64,000 nt of DNA from Bradyrhizobium betae (GCF_004123905.1 NZ_MZXW01000022.1:310001-374000), one strand, 5' to 3'; counted from the first letter of the stretch, positions 23,929 through 32,920 are shown. Made by a program: numbers and translations. The notes: generated from the sequence alone by a model not told the origin.

Positions 23929-25785
23929 ATGCGCCGTTCACTGGTGTTGCTGTCAGCCGGACTGACAGTGTTGTCCACGGGACTTGCTTCCGCTGAGAAT
24001 AACACGCCCCGTAACCTGATCCTGTTCATCCCGGACGGCCTGCGCGCGCTGAAGGTGACGCCGGAGACGGCACCGGCAATGGCCGAGGTCCGCGACAAGG
24101 GTGTCAACTTCAAGAACTCGCACTCGCTGTTCCCGACCTTCACCATGGCCAATGGCTCGGCGATGTCGACCGGCCATTATCTCGGCGACACTGGCGTGTT
24201 CTCCAACACGATCTGGACCAACTACACCTCAGTCCCGGCCGGCGACACCGTGGTCCCCTTCATCGAGAACGACGCCGTGCTCGGCGACATCGACGAGCAC
24301 TTCAAGGGCGACTATCTCAACGAAGAGACCATCCTGAAGCTGGCCCGCGACAAGGGACTGAGCACCGCGGCGATCGGCAAGGTCGGCCCGACCTATCAGT
24401 TCGACCACACTGACAAGCCCGAGAAAGCCGGCCTGCATTCGGTCGTGTTCGACGACTCCACCGGCGGCAAGAACGGCGTGGCGCTCTCGGACGAGGTGAA
24501 GGCAGCGCTGACCAAGGCCGGCCTCCCCCTCGCCACGCCGCCGCGCGGCGACAATTCCAAGGCGGGCGATGCCAAGACGCCCGGCACCATTGTCGCCAAC
24601 GTCGCGCAGCAGGCCTATTTCGCCGACGTCGCCGCCAAGGTCGTGCTGCCGATGTTCAAGGCGCGCAACAAGCCGTTCGTGCTGGTGTTCTGGTCGCGCG
24701 ACCCCGACGGCAGCCAGCACAACACAGGCGACAGCCTCAACCAGATCAAGCCCGGCATCAACGGGCCGACCTCGATGGCCGGCATCAAGAACGCCGACGA
24801 CAACCTCGCCCAGCTCCGCAAGGCGCTGGACGAGCTCGGCCTTTCCGCCAGCACCAACATCATGGTCCAGGCCGACCACGGCTTCTCGACCATCTCCAAG
24901 GAAAGCAAGACCAGCCCCTCGGCCAAGGTCAGCTATGACGACACGCCGAAGGACTTCCTGCCGATGGGCTTTTTGGCGCTCGATCTCGCCAAGACACTCG
25001 ACCTGCCGCTGTTCGACCCCAACGACAAGAATGCAAAGATCGAGGGCAACAAGCATCCCAAGGCCGGCAACGGCGTGCTCGGCAAGGATCCTGAGAAACC
25101 CGACCTCGTCGTTGCCACCAATGGCGGCTCGGACCTGATCTACCTGCCCAACAAGGACAAGAAGCTGGCGGCCAGGACCGTCAAGGCGTTGCTCGAGCAG
25201 GATTACGTCTCCGGCCTGTTCGTCGATGACTCGCTCGGCCGCATCCCCGGCACCCTGCCGTTGTCGAGCATCAATCTGCGCGGCAAGTCGGCGACGCCAA
25301 CGCCGGCGATCGTCGTCAACTTCCGCTCCTATGCCAGCGATTGCGGTGAGGCACCGACCAACTGCTCGGTGCAGGTCGCCGACACCGTGCTGCGCCAGGG
25401 CCAGGGCATGCATGGCAGCTTCAGCCGCGGCGACACCATGAACTTCATGGCCGCCATCGGTCCGGACTTCAAAGCCGGCTATGTCAGCGAGATCCCGGTC
25501 AGCAACGCCGACGGCGGCATGACCGCCGCCCAGCTGCTCGGCCTGCGCGGTTCGCAGAATGGCGGCCTCGTCGGCCGCGTGATGTCGGAGGCGCTGCCCA
25601 ACGGCATCGTGCCGAAGGCATTCAAGACCGTGGAGCGGTCGAAGAAGAAGTCCGAGAACGGTCTGGAGACCGTGCTCAATGTCCAGCGCGTCGGCAGCCA
25701 GCGTTATTTCGACGCCGCCGGCTTCCCCGGCCGCACGCTCGGCCTCGAGCCGGACACCGACAAACAAAAAACGGCGGGGAAGTAA
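23929..25785 (+). CDS. Exported alkaline-phosphatase-superfamily enzyme (type I phosphodiesterase/nucleotide pyrophosphatase)
   Basis: 618 residues from ATG 23929 with CAGGAGA at 23919-23925. The signal peptide ends near residue 23 (STGLASA-ENN). The catalytic domain shows LILFIPDGLR (metal Asp), the nucleophile-region SLFPTFTMANGSAMSTGHY, QADHGFST (metal Asp/His) and GMHGSFSRGDT with a C-terminal metal His. Enzymes of this type hydrolyse phosphodiesters or phosphate esters in the periplasm. Possible phosphate control via the upstream Pho-like box is an inference. The stop codon lies in the loop of a terminator. Confidence 0.88.
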   Translation: MRRSLVLLSAGLTVLSTGLASAENNTPRNLILFIPDGLRALKVTPETAPAMAEVRDKGVNFKNSHSLFPTFTMANGSAMSTGHYLGDTGVFSNTIWTNYTSVPAGDTVVPFIENDAVLGDIDEHFKGDYLNEETILKLARDKGLSTAAIGKVGPTYQFDHTDKPEKAGLHSVVFDDSTGGKNGVALSDEVKAALTKAGLPLATPPRGDNSKAGDAKTPGTIVANVAQQAYFADVAAKVVLPMFKARNKPFVLVFWSRDPDGSQHNTGDSLNQIKPGINGPTSMAGIKNADDNLAQLRKALDELGLSASTNIMVQADHGFSTISKESKTSPSAKVSYDDTPKDFLPMGFLALDLAKTLDLPLFDPNDKNAKIEGNKHPKAGNGVLGKDPEKPDLVVATNGGSDLIYLPNKDKKLAARTVKALLEQDYVSGLFVDDSLGRIPGTLPLSSINLRGKSATPTPAIVVNFRSYASDCGEAPTNCSVQVADTVLRQGQGMHGSFSRGDTMNFMAAIGPDFKAGYVSEIPVSNADGGMTAAQLLGLRGSQNGGLVGRVMSEALPNGIVPKAFKTVERSKKKSENGLETVLNVQRVGSQRYFDAAGFPGRTLGLEPDTDKQKTAGK

Positions 25786-25797
25786 CCCCGCCGTTTT
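25768..25797 (+). terminator. Terminator hairpin that contains the stop codon
   Basis: AAAACGGCGGGG / CCCCGCCGTTTT: a 12-bp perfect stem. The 6-nt loop AAGTAA (25780-25785) includes the TAA stop of the phosphatase-family gene. The T-run follows directly, so the last four codons double as terminator stem. Confidence 0.9.
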
Positions 25798-25799
25798 CG

Positions 25800-25823
25800 C
25801 TCGCGCCCCGCAAGGGGCGCGAG
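25800..25823 (-). terminator. Hairpin with GCAA loop after the leftward hypothetical gene
   Basis: CTCGCGCCCC / GGGGCGCGAG with a GNRA-type GCAA loop, 13 bp from the stop of the leftward gene. On the minus strand it runs into the AAAACGGCGG arm, so the two hairpins form a back-to-back terminator pair. Confidence 0.65.
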
Positions 25824-25836
25824 AATATCTCGGATA

Positions 25837-26409
25837 TCACATGCCGATGTCGAACACGTTCGGCAATTGGCCCGCCAGAGGCAGCGCGGTGGCGCCCAGG
25901 AAGGTCGCCACCATCGCCATCAGGCGACGGTTGTTCTGGCGCTTGCCGCGCATCTGGCCGGCGATCCACTCCAGCATCTCGCTGTTGACCTTCGACGCAT
26001 AGGACGGCGCCCAGCTCTCGATGTCGGCCTCGGCCGACAGCGCGACGCTGCGCGGCGGCACCTTCAAGCCCGAGGCGCTGGCGGCATAGTGCGCCACGGC
26101 CTTGGCCAGCAAATCGTCGAACCGGCCACCGTCGGTGCGCTCGGTCGCGGCTTCGTTGATCTCGAACAGCGCTTCAGCTTCGGCGCGGCTGACCGGCTGG
26201 TCGTTGACGGCGGTGGCCGTCAGGATGCGCGTGCACCAGGCGGTGTCATCGGCATCGAGCGAGCGGGAAAAGTGGACCCGGCCCTTGGTGGTCGGGCCTT
26301 CGCCCGTGATCACACCGTCGCGCACGATGGAGAGTGCATGGGCCGAGGTATCGCGGCAGGACGGTTCGAGGGACGGCGACTCAACGGACTTCGGCATTGC
26401 GGCAGACAT
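25837..26409 (-). CDS. Hypothetical protein with a C-terminal hydrophobic segment
   Basis: 190 residues, no signal peptide. The central part is mixed alpha/beta and acidic (SRAEAEALFEINEAATER, DDLLAKAVAHYAASASG). The C-terminal end has a basic patch (QMRGKRQNNRR) followed by one hydrophobic stretch (LMAMVATFLGATALPLAG). It could be a tail-anchored cytoplasmic protein. No family recognised. Confidence 0.8.
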   Translation of the reverse strand: MSAAMPKSVESPSLEPSCRDTSAHALSIVRDGVITGEGPTTKGRVHFSRSLDADDTAWCTRILTATAVNDQPVSRAEAEALFEINEAATERTDGGRFDDLLAKAVAHYAASASGLKVPPRSVALSAEADIESWAPSYASKVNSEMLEWIAGQMRGKRQNNRRLMAMVATFLGATALPLAGQLPNVFDIGM

Positions 26410-26800
26410 AGTTCACTTCCAGATTTCTTCTGATCGACCAGCATTTCCATGCGGGCGTAAAGGGGTGGTTAATGATTCGATACGGGGATCGCGACTTTTC
26501 TAGATGGTTGCCAATTGGTCGCTATCAGGACCGTTTTGGTTCTAGAAGCGCCGGGCGAGCGTGATGGAAGTCATAAACGGCTTTATCGGGGCAATCGAGA
26601 CCGTGCAGCCCCGGTGGAGATGTTTCGCCGCAGGTGCCGCTGTAACAGAAAAGTGCTAGGAGATCGGCCCTTCAGAGAAGGAATTCACATTTTACTTGAA
26701 GCGGTTCAGTCGGCGTTCACTTGGGTTCGCAAAGCCCCTATACTGACGGCGACGACCGAAGGTGAATTTTCGAATAAATTCAATACGATGAGGTAGAACC
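26410..26800. other. Intergenic region without a supportable gene
   Basis: 391 bases between divergent genes, less GC-rich than its neighbours, as expected for promoters. I find no convincing coding frame, tRNA or strong dyad. The peroxiredoxin promoter must lie in its right part. Confidence 0.6.
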
Positions 26801-27460
26801 ATGACACTTCCGATCGGCACCACCGCCCCCGACTTCGAAGCCGAGACCACCGAAGGGAAGATCAAGTTCCACGATTGGATCGGCAACAGCTGGGCATTGC
26901 TGTTCTCGCACCCCAAGGACTTCACGCCGGTTTGTACGACCGAGCTCGGCGCTCTCGCCAAGTTGAAGCCCGAGTTTGACAAGCGCGGCGTCAAGCTGAT
27001 GGGCCTCTCGGTCGATCCGGTCGACCGCCATTCCAAATGGTCGGAGGACATCAAGGAGACGCAAGGTGCGGCCCCGAACTACCCGATGATCGGCGACACC
27101 GATTTCAACGTCTCGAAGCTCTACGAGATGCTGCCGGCCTCGACCTCGGGCGATCCCCTCACCCGCACGCCGGCCGACAACCAGACTGTTCGCAACGTTT
27201 TCATCATCGGGCCGGACAAGAAGATCAAGCTGGTGCTGGTCTATCCGATGACCACGGGCCGGAACTTCCAGGAAATCCTGCGCGTCATCGACTCGCTCCA
27301 GCTCACCGCGAAGCATCGCGTTGCGACGCCTGCCGACTGGTCGCAGGGCGAGGACGTTATCATCGCGGGCTCGGTCTCCAACGACGAGGCCAAGACGATC
27401 TATCCGCAGGGCTGGAAGGAACCGAAGCCCTACATCCGGATCGTGCCGCAGCCGAAATAA
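26801..27460 (+). CDS. 1-Cys peroxiredoxin (Prx6 type)
   Basis: 219 residues. The peroxidatic Cys is C45 in HPKDFTPVCTTELG; upstream P and T residues complete the PxxxT/SxxC motif. There is no resolving Cys in a typical position, and the long C-terminal domain (KHRVATPADWSQGEDVIIAG) is that of Prx6 enzymes. It reduces H2O2 and organic or phospholipid peroxides in the cytoplasm. Monocistronic, with a terminator hairpin after the stop. Confidence 0.94.
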   Translation: MTLPIGTTAPDFEAETTEGKIKFHDWIGNSWALLFSHPKDFTPVCTTELGALAKLKPEFDKRGVKLMGLSVDPVDRHSKWSEDIKETQGAAPNYPMIGDTDFNVSKLYEMLPASTSGDPLTRTPADNQTVRNVFIIGPDKKIKLVLVYPMTTGRNFQEILRVIDSLQLTAKHRVATPADWSQGEDVIIAGSVSNDEAKTIYPQGWKEPKPYIRIVPQPK

Positions 27461-27472
27461 CCCAGTGACATC

Positions 27473-27500
27473 CCGGGGCGATGCGTCAGCGTCGCCCCGG
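27473..27500. terminator. Bidirectional hairpin between convergent genes
   Basis: CCGGGGCGA / TCGCCCCGG, a 9-bp perfect stem that extends with one mismatch, between the peroxiredoxin and chemoreceptor stops. No long T-tract. Confidence 0.6.
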
Positions 27501-27518
27501 ACATGACGACGTTGGATC

Positions 27519-29258
27519 TCAGGCCGCGTGCACGCGGTCCAGGAAACTGTCGACCTCGGCCTTCAGATGCAGGCTTTCGCCCGACAGCGCCTGGGCCGAC
27601 GCAAACATCCGGCTCGATGTTTCGCCCGTCTCGCTCGCGCCCTCGGCGGCCTGACGGACGTTGATGGCGACCTCGGCCGTACCTGATACCGCGGCGCGAA
27701 CGCTTGCCACGATGTTGTGGGTCGCACTCCTCTGCTGCTCGACCGCAGCCGAGATCGAGCCGGCGATGCCGCTGATGCGCTCGATGGTCTGGCTGATCGC
27801 CTTGATGGCGACAACCGATTCCTCGGTGGCAAGCTGCATGCTGGCGATCTGGTTGGAGATCTCCTCGGTCGCCTTGGCGGTCTGGCCGGCGAGCGTCTTG
27901 ACCTCCTGAGCCACGATCGCAAAACCACGGCCGGCATCGCCGGCGCGCGCGGCTTCGATGGTGGCGTTCAGCGCCAAGAGGTTGGTCTGCTCGGCAATCG
28001 AGGTGATCAGCTTGACGACGTCGCCGATGCGCGCGCCCGCCTCGGAGAGCTGCGCGATGCGCTGGTCGGTCGCCTCGGCCTGCCGCACCGCTTCGGCGGA
28101 AATCTGGTTCGACTCCTGCACCCGGCGGGTGATCTCGGAGATCGACTGGGACAGCTCGTCAGAGGCCGAGGCCGCCGAGCGGACGTGCCCGGACGCGTTT
28201 TCGGAGGCACCGGCCGACTGCGCCGACAGATCGGCGGTGGAACGCGCGGTATCGGTGAGTTGCCGCGCCGCCCGTTCGAACTCACCGGAGGAGCTCAGCA
28301 CCTTGTCGAGAATGCCGCCGACGCTGCCGCGGAACTCTTCGACGAAATTGCGTAGCTCCGCCTTGCGCTGCTCGGCCGCGGCAGCCGAAGCCTGCGCCTG
28401 CTCGCTGCGCATGCGGGCGCGCTCCAGCGAATTGCTCTTGAACACCGCGACGGTGCGGGCGATCTCGCCGATCTCGTCGGCGCGGTCCTCGCAATCGATC
28501 TCGACGTCGCTTTGGCCGTTGGCAAGCGCCGTGAGCGAGCGCGTGACCGAGGTGAGCGGCTTGGTGATGCGGCGGACGACCAGCAAGGTGAGGACCAGGA
28601 CGAGCAGCGCGGCAATGCCGGCCGCAATCGCCATGCTCTCAATCGCCTGGGCCAGCATACTCTCGTACTGCGCCATGGGGATGCCGACATAGAGGATGCC
28701 GGCGACCTTGCCGGCCGCGTCCACGACCGGGAAATAGGCGGTCATGAACGACTTGCCGAACAGGGTGGCCGGGCCCTTATAGGCCTCACCACGGCGCAAG
28801 CCGGCCTGCGCCGGATGGTCAGCGGCGAGCTGGGTGCCGACGGCGCGATCGCCGTTTTCCTTTTTCACATTGGTCGAGCGTCGCACGAACTGCCCGCTCG
28901 CCTCGTCAAACACGAACAGGGTCGCGTTACCCCCGACATAGGACACCGCGCGGTCGACGATGGCGTGATCTTTGAAGTCCGGCATCTTGGGGATCTCGGC
29001 GCGCGCGACCGCGCCATCCCGCATCGTGATCTTGGCGTCGGGAATGACCTCTGCAAAGGCCAGCGCCAAGGTACGCAGATTGACCTCGATGTCGCGCAGC
29101 GCACGATCATTGAAGGCGGTGGTCAGCGACCAATAGCCGGCGCCGACCACGAGCGCCGTATTCACGGCGATCAGCAGCACGGCACACAGGACGGCCTTGG
29201 TACCTAACTTGAACTGCGGCAAGAACTTCCCCGTCAAAACCTTGGTCAATGGAACCAC
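27519..29258 (-). CDS. Methyl-accepting chemotaxis protein
   Basis: 579 residues. TM1 at about 17-42 (AVLCAVLLIAVNTALVVGAG), a periplasmic Cache-type sensor to about 195, TM2 at about 205-225 (IAAGIAALLVLVLTLLVV), HAMP to about 275, then the cytoplasmic signalling domain with the hairpin-tip motif (IAEQTNLLALNATIEAARAG). The start is uncertain: GTG 29258 is given, but TTG 29249 has the better-placed GGGGG. The ligand is unknown. Divergent from the photolyase gene. Confidence 0.93.
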   Translation of the reverse strand: MVPLTKVLTGKFLPQFKLGTKAVLCAVLLIAVNTALVVGAGYWSLTTAFNDRALRDIEVNLRTLALAFAEVIPDAKITMRDGAVARAEIPKMPDFKDHAIVDRAVSYVGGNATLFVFDEASGQFVRRSTNVKKENGDRAVGTQLAADHPAQAGLRRGEAYKGPATLFGKSFMTAYFPVVDAAGKVAGILYVGIPMAQYESMLAQAIESMAIAAGIAALLVLVLTLLVVRRITKPLTSVTRSLTALANGQSDVEIDCEDRADEIGEIARTVAVFKSNSLERARMRSEQAQASAAAAEQRKAELRNFVEEFRGSVGGILDKVLSSSGEFERAARQLTDTARSTADLSAQSAGASENASGHVRSAASASDELSQSISEITRRVQESNQISAEAVRQAEATDQRIAQLSEAGARIGDVVKLITSIAEQTNLLALNATIEAARAGDAGRGFAIVAQEVKTLAGQTAKATEEISNQIASMQLATEESVVAIKAISQTIERISGIAGSISAAVEQQRSATHNIVASVRAAVSGTAEVAINVRQAAEGASETGETSSRMFASAQALSGESLHLKAEVDSFLDRVHAA

Positions 29259-29361
29259 CCCCGTAATTCCTGCATATACCTGCAGTCGGCTTACGACCGC
29301 ATTAACGACCGTTCACAGCCGCCGACCCGGCATGTTTTACAAATTGTAAACGAGGACACCC

Positions 29362-30807
29362 CTGCCCCCGCCAAGCACGTCGCCCATCATCGTCTGGGTT
29401 CGCGATGACCTCCGCCTGTCCGACCACCCCGCCCTGCACGCCGCCGCGAAGACCGGCGCGCCGGTGGTCTGCCTTTACGTGCTGGATGACGCGGCCGGGC
29501 GTGCGCCGGGCGGCGCGGCGCGGTGGTGGCTGGCACAGTCGCTGCGGGCGCTCGGCGCCGAGATCGCCGCGCGCGGCGGATCGCTGGTCCTGCGTAAGGG
29601 ACCGGCGGCCACGGTGATCGCTGACGTCGCGCGCGAGAGCGGCGCCGGCGCCGTCTACTGGAACACGATCGCTCAGGCCCCGCATCAGGCTGTGGAGAAA
29701 CAGCTCGAAGCGTCGCTGGCAAAGCTCGGCGTGGACTCGCAAAGTTTTCCTGGCGACCTGCTGGTCCCGCCCTCGGCGATCCGCAACAAGGAAGGCCGGG
29801 GCCTGCGCGTGTTCACGCCGTTCTGGCGGCGGGTGCTGTCGCTTGGCGATCCGCCCAAGCCGCTGCCTGCGCCGAAGGAGCTGCGCCAGGGTCCGAAGCT
29901 CGCCAGCGACGGGCTGGAGAGCTGGAAGCTCGAGCCGACCAAGCCCGACTGGGCCGGCGGTCTGCGCGAGAGCTGGACGCCGGGCGAAACTTCGGCTCGC
30001 GCCCGCCTGCGCGACTTCCTCAAGCACACCGCGCGCGGATATGTCGGCGATCGCGACCGTCCGGATCGCGAAGGCACCTCAGGCCTGTCGCCGCATTTGC
30101 GGTTCGGCGAGCTCAGCCCGCGTCAGGTCTGGCACGCCGCGCGATTCGCCGCGGCCGAGAATCCCGCGCTCGGCCCCGGCATCGAAAAGTTCCTCAGCGA
30201 ACTCGGCTGGCGCGAATTCTGCCGCCATTTGCTCCACGACCATCCGAGCCTTGCCACCGAAAACCTGCAAACCAATTTCGACGGCTTCCCCTGGAAGGGC
30301 GACAAGAACGCGCTTGCCGCCTGGCAGCGCGGGCACACCGGCTACCCCATCGTCGATGCCGGCCTGCGCGAGCTCTGGCACACTGGCGTGATGCACAACC
30401 GGGTGCGGATGGTGGTCGCGTCCTTCCTGGTCAAGCACCTGCTGATCGACTGGCGCGACGGCGAGAGCTGGTTCTGGGACACGCTGGTCGATGCGGATGC
30501 CGGCAGCAATCCCGCCAACTGGCAATGGGGCGCCGGCTGTGGCGCTGACGCAGCGCCCTACTTCCGCGTGTTCAACCCGACGCTCCAGGGCGAGAAGTTC
30601 GACCCTGACGGAACCTATGTCCGGCGCTGGGTGCCGGAGCTGAAAGATGTGCCGGCCAAGCTGATCCACCAGCCCTGGCAGGCGACACCGATCGAGCTTG
30701 CGAGCGCCGGCGTTACGCTTGGCAAGACCTATCCGCAACCGATCATCGACCATGCAAAGGGACGCGAGCGCGCGCTCGCCGCCTATGCAAAGATCCGCAA
30801 AGGTTGA
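29362..30807 (+). CDS. phrB: Deoxyribodipyrimidine photolyase (probable CTG start)
   Basis: 481 residues if translation begins at CTG 29362. The frame is open only from the TAA at 29347. No ATG, GTG or TTG precedes the conserved N-terminal IVWVRDDLRLSDHPAL, while GAGG lies 7 bases before the CTG. The alpha/beta antenna domain is followed by the FAD-binding helical domain with LRFGELSPRQVWH, GWREFCRHLLHD, GYPIVDAGLRELWHTG, HNRVRMVVASFLVKHL and NWQWGAGCGADAAPYFR. It repairs cyclobutane pyrimidine dimers using blue light. Confidence 0.9.
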   Translation: MPPPSTSPIIVWVRDDLRLSDHPALHAAAKTGAPVVCLYVLDDAAGRAPGGAARWWLAQSLRALGAEIAARGGSLVLRKGPAATVIADVARESGAGAVYWNTIAQAPHQAVEKQLEASLAKLGVDSQSFPGDLLVPPSAIRNKEGRGLRVFTPFWRRVLSLGDPPKPLPAPKELRQGPKLASDGLESWKLEPTKPDWAGGLRESWTPGETSARARLRDFLKHTARGYVGDRDRPDREGTSGLSPHLRFGELSPRQVWHAARFAAAENPALGPGIEKFLSELGWREFCRHLLHDHPSLATENLQTNFDGFPWKGDKNALAAWQRGHTGYPIVDAGLRELWHTGVMHNRVRMVVASFLVKHLLIDWRDGESWFWDTLVDADAGSNPANWQWGAGCGADAAPYFRVFNPTLQGEKFDPDGTYVRRWVPELKDVPAKLIHQPWQATPIELASAGVTLGKTYPQPIIDHAKGRERALAAYAKIRKG

Positions 30808-30873
30808 GCGTCGCTTTGACACAATTATGAAACCCGCTATCGTCATCACTCCATACAAACCGTGGGGGACGAT

Positions 30874-31161
30874 ATGGACGACGAGAAGCCGGTCACCGAA
30901 CAGGTGATGGAGACAATGACCACCGCCGTGGAAGCGACCAAGGACGCAGCCGTTACCGCCGTCAAGAAGGTGAAGAAAGCCGCCAAGAAGGTCGCGAAGA
31001 AAGTAGCGCCGAAGAAGGCCAAAAAAGCCAAGAAGACTGCGAAGAAGGCTGCAAAGAAGTCGTCAAAGAAAGCAGCCAAGAAGAGCGCGAAGAAGGCGGT
31101 GAAGAAATCCGCGAAGAAGGCCGCCAAGACAAAAAAGAAGGCCAAGAAGTCCAAGCGCTGA
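30874..31161 (+). CDS. Histone H1-like lysine/alanine-rich nucleoid protein
   Basis: 95 residues from ATG 30874 with GGGGGA just upstream (GTG 30862 is an alternative). The first 30 residues are acidic to neutral (MDDEKPVTEQVMETMTT). The rest is almost only Lys, Ala and Ser in KKAAKK and KKSAKK units, like Hc1/AlgP and eukaryotic H1 tails. Expected to bind DNA non-specifically. The repetitive AAGAAG-type codons make this locus prone to copy-number change. Confidence 0.85.
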   Translation: MDDEKPVTEQVMETMTTAVEATKDAAVTAVKKVKKAAKKVAKKVAPKKAKKAKKTAKKAAKKSSKKAAKKSAKKAVKKSAKKAAKTKKKAKKSKR

Positions 31162-31177
31162 TCGCAGCACTTGAAGC

Positions 31178-31203
31178 AGGTCTCCGGGGGCGCCCGGAGA
31201 CCT
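31178..31203. terminator. Bidirectional hairpin terminator
   Basis: AGGTCTCCGGG / CCCGGAGACCT, an 11-bp perfect stem with a GGCG loop between the H1-like gene and the convergent gene. Confidence 0.8.
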
Positions 31204-31217
31204 CGCCCGCGATCCCC

Positions 31218-31961
31218 CTAGCCCTGCTTCTTGTCGGCGCGCCGGCCCGGGTGATGCTTGCCTTGCGGATCGCGAAATTCGCTGCGATGGCCGCGCCGGT
31301 CTTCGGCATTGAACCGCCGCCGCTTCGCCGGCGAGCCGAACGCCCTGATCACCTTCCGGCCATTGACCTTCTTGATGACGTAGCCGCCCTCGGTCATCGA
31401 GAACGGCTCGTTCAGCGTTCCCTTGTGGTCGAATTTGGTGCCCCGGGGATGCTTGAACGGTTCGAACCAGGACGGATAGACGAAGTTCGACATCTCGAAG
31501 CCGCTGACGTGGAAGGAGTCCTCCTCCACGGCGTCGCAGACCTCATAGGCATATTGGGTGTTCGGGTTCTTGTCGGCCCAGAGGTTGGCCATGGGGTCGA
31601 GCACCATCTCGAACAGCTCGTGCGAGGCCGCGACGCTGACGGGCTCATCGCCCAGCGCCTTGACGAAGATCTTTGAGATCGGCTGGCCCTGATGCGTTAG
31701 CTCGTGGCGCCCGAGCATGTTCTTGTGCGAGGCATCGTCGAAATAGACCAGTTGCCAATCCGCGGGCTTCGGCGTCTTCGTGACATAGAGGTCAACCGGA
31801 TAGCCCCACACCGGCAGGAAATGCCGGTCGTAGCATTTCTGGAGCGCCGCGGTGAGCTCGCGCATCATGCGGCCGCTGATCGTCTCCTCCGCGTAGTTGA
31901 TGCAGGCAATCCGGACCGGCTTCAGGGACCTGCCGAGCAGCGCACGTCTCGCCTTTTTCAT
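31218..31961 (-). CDS. Hypothetical protein with an HELFE motif
   Basis: 247 residues from ATG 31961. The N-terminal MKKARRALLGRSLKPVRIA is basic, without a clear signal peptide. The middle contains ASHELFEMVLDPMANLW, an HE-x-x-E pattern reminiscent of zinc-binding zincin-like sites but lacking the HExxH second His. The C-terminal tail is very basic (PAKRRRFNAEDRRGHRS). Conserved-looking single-domain protein; family not recognised and peptidase activity unproven. Confidence 0.75.
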   Translation of the reverse strand: MKKARRALLGRSLKPVRIACINYAEETISGRMMRELTAALQKCYDRHFLPVWGYPVDLYVTKTPKPADWQLVYFDDASHKNMLGRHELTHQGQPISKIFVKALGDEPVSVAASHELFEMVLDPMANLWADKNPNTQYAYEVCDAVEEDSFHVSGFEMSNFVYPSWFEPFKHPRGTKFDHKGTLNEPFSMTEGGYVIKKVNGRKVIRAFGSPAKRRRFNAEDRRGHRSEFRDPQGKHHPGRRADKKQG

Positions 31962-32047
31962 GAAAATCACCGTTGCGAAAGGGAAGCTGAAATAGGCCCA
32001 GCCTAACACGGTGCGCCGCGCACGTCAGGGATGTATTCAGACGCAGC

Positions 32048-32920
32048 CTAGAAGCGCCGGTTGACCACGAACACCGCCGCCGCACACATCGCCATGCCGG
32101 CAATCGCCAGGGCATCGAGCTTCTCGCCGAACAGCAGATAGGCCATCAGCGCCGTGACGGCGGGCACGAGGTAGAACAGGCTCGCCACCGATGTCGCCGC
32201 GGCGTGGCGGATCAGCCAGTACAGCAGTCCGATCGAGCCGATCGAGAGCGCCACCGCGAGCCAGGCCAGTGCGAACACGAATTCCCGCGTCCAGTGCACC
32301 ACGCGGTCCTCGAACAGGAAGGCACCGATCGCGAAGAAGATGGTGACGGCCACGTACTGCACGAGATTGCCCGCGCGCCAGTCGATATGGTTGCAGTAGC
32401 GGCGTTGGTAGAGGGTGCCGAGCGTGATGGAGATCAGCGAGACCACCGAGGCGAGCCAGCCGAGCCCGGCTTCGCCGGTCATAGGACGATTGTGCAGGAT
32501 CAGCACCACGCCGCCAAGGCCGAGCACGAGGCCGGCCCATTGCACCGGCGTCACCTTCTCGCCGAGCCAGCGGTTGGCGATGGTCGAGGTCAGGATCGGC
32601 TGAAGGCCTGGGATGAGCGCAGAGAGCCCGGCCGGAATCGAATGAGCGATCGCGATTGCCGTGCCGCCGAGATAGAAGCCGTGGACGAGGATGCCTGCGA
32701 CCGCGCTATGCGCGATGCCGATACTATCAGGCCATTTCGGCCGCGCCACGCCAACAATGATCGCCATCAGGCCGACCACGATCGCCATGCGGATGGCGAG
32801 ATAGGTCAAGGGATCAGCGTTGTTGATGACGTATTTGGTGCCGATGAACCCGGTGCTCCACAGCAGCACGAACAGGATCGGCGCGGCGCGGGCGGTCAGG
32901 GCTTCTTGATTATGGTTCAT
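32048..32920 (-). CDS. EamA/DMT-family transporter 1
   Basis: 290 residues from ATG 32920 (ATG 32932 possible). Ten hydrophobic helices in two EamA repeats: the first repeat has ILFVLLWSTGFIGTKYVI and GLSALIPGLQPILTS, the second VAVTIFFAIGAFLFEDRV and VASLFYLVPAVTALMAYLLF. Members move metabolites or amino acids across the inner membrane; the substrate is not predictable. Confidence 0.9.
   Translation of the reverse strand: MNHNQEALTARAAPILFVLLWSTGFIGTKYVINNADPLTYLAIRMAIVVGLMAIIVGVARPKWPDSIGIAHSAVAGILVHGFYLGGTAIAIAHSIPAGLSALIPGLQPILTSTIANRWLGEKVTPVQWAGLVLGLGGVVLILHNRPMTGEAGLGWLASVVSLISITLGTLYQRRYCNHIDWRAGNLVQYVAVTIFFAIGAFLFEDRVVHWTREFVFALAWLAVALSIGSIGLLYWLIRHAAATSVASLFYLVPAVTALMAYLLFGEKLDALAIAGMAMCAAAVFVVNRRF

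Noticed and set aside
26515..26796. 93-codon frame before the peroxiredoxin gene
   Set aside because: No ribosome site, no domain, unusual composition; likely promoter region.
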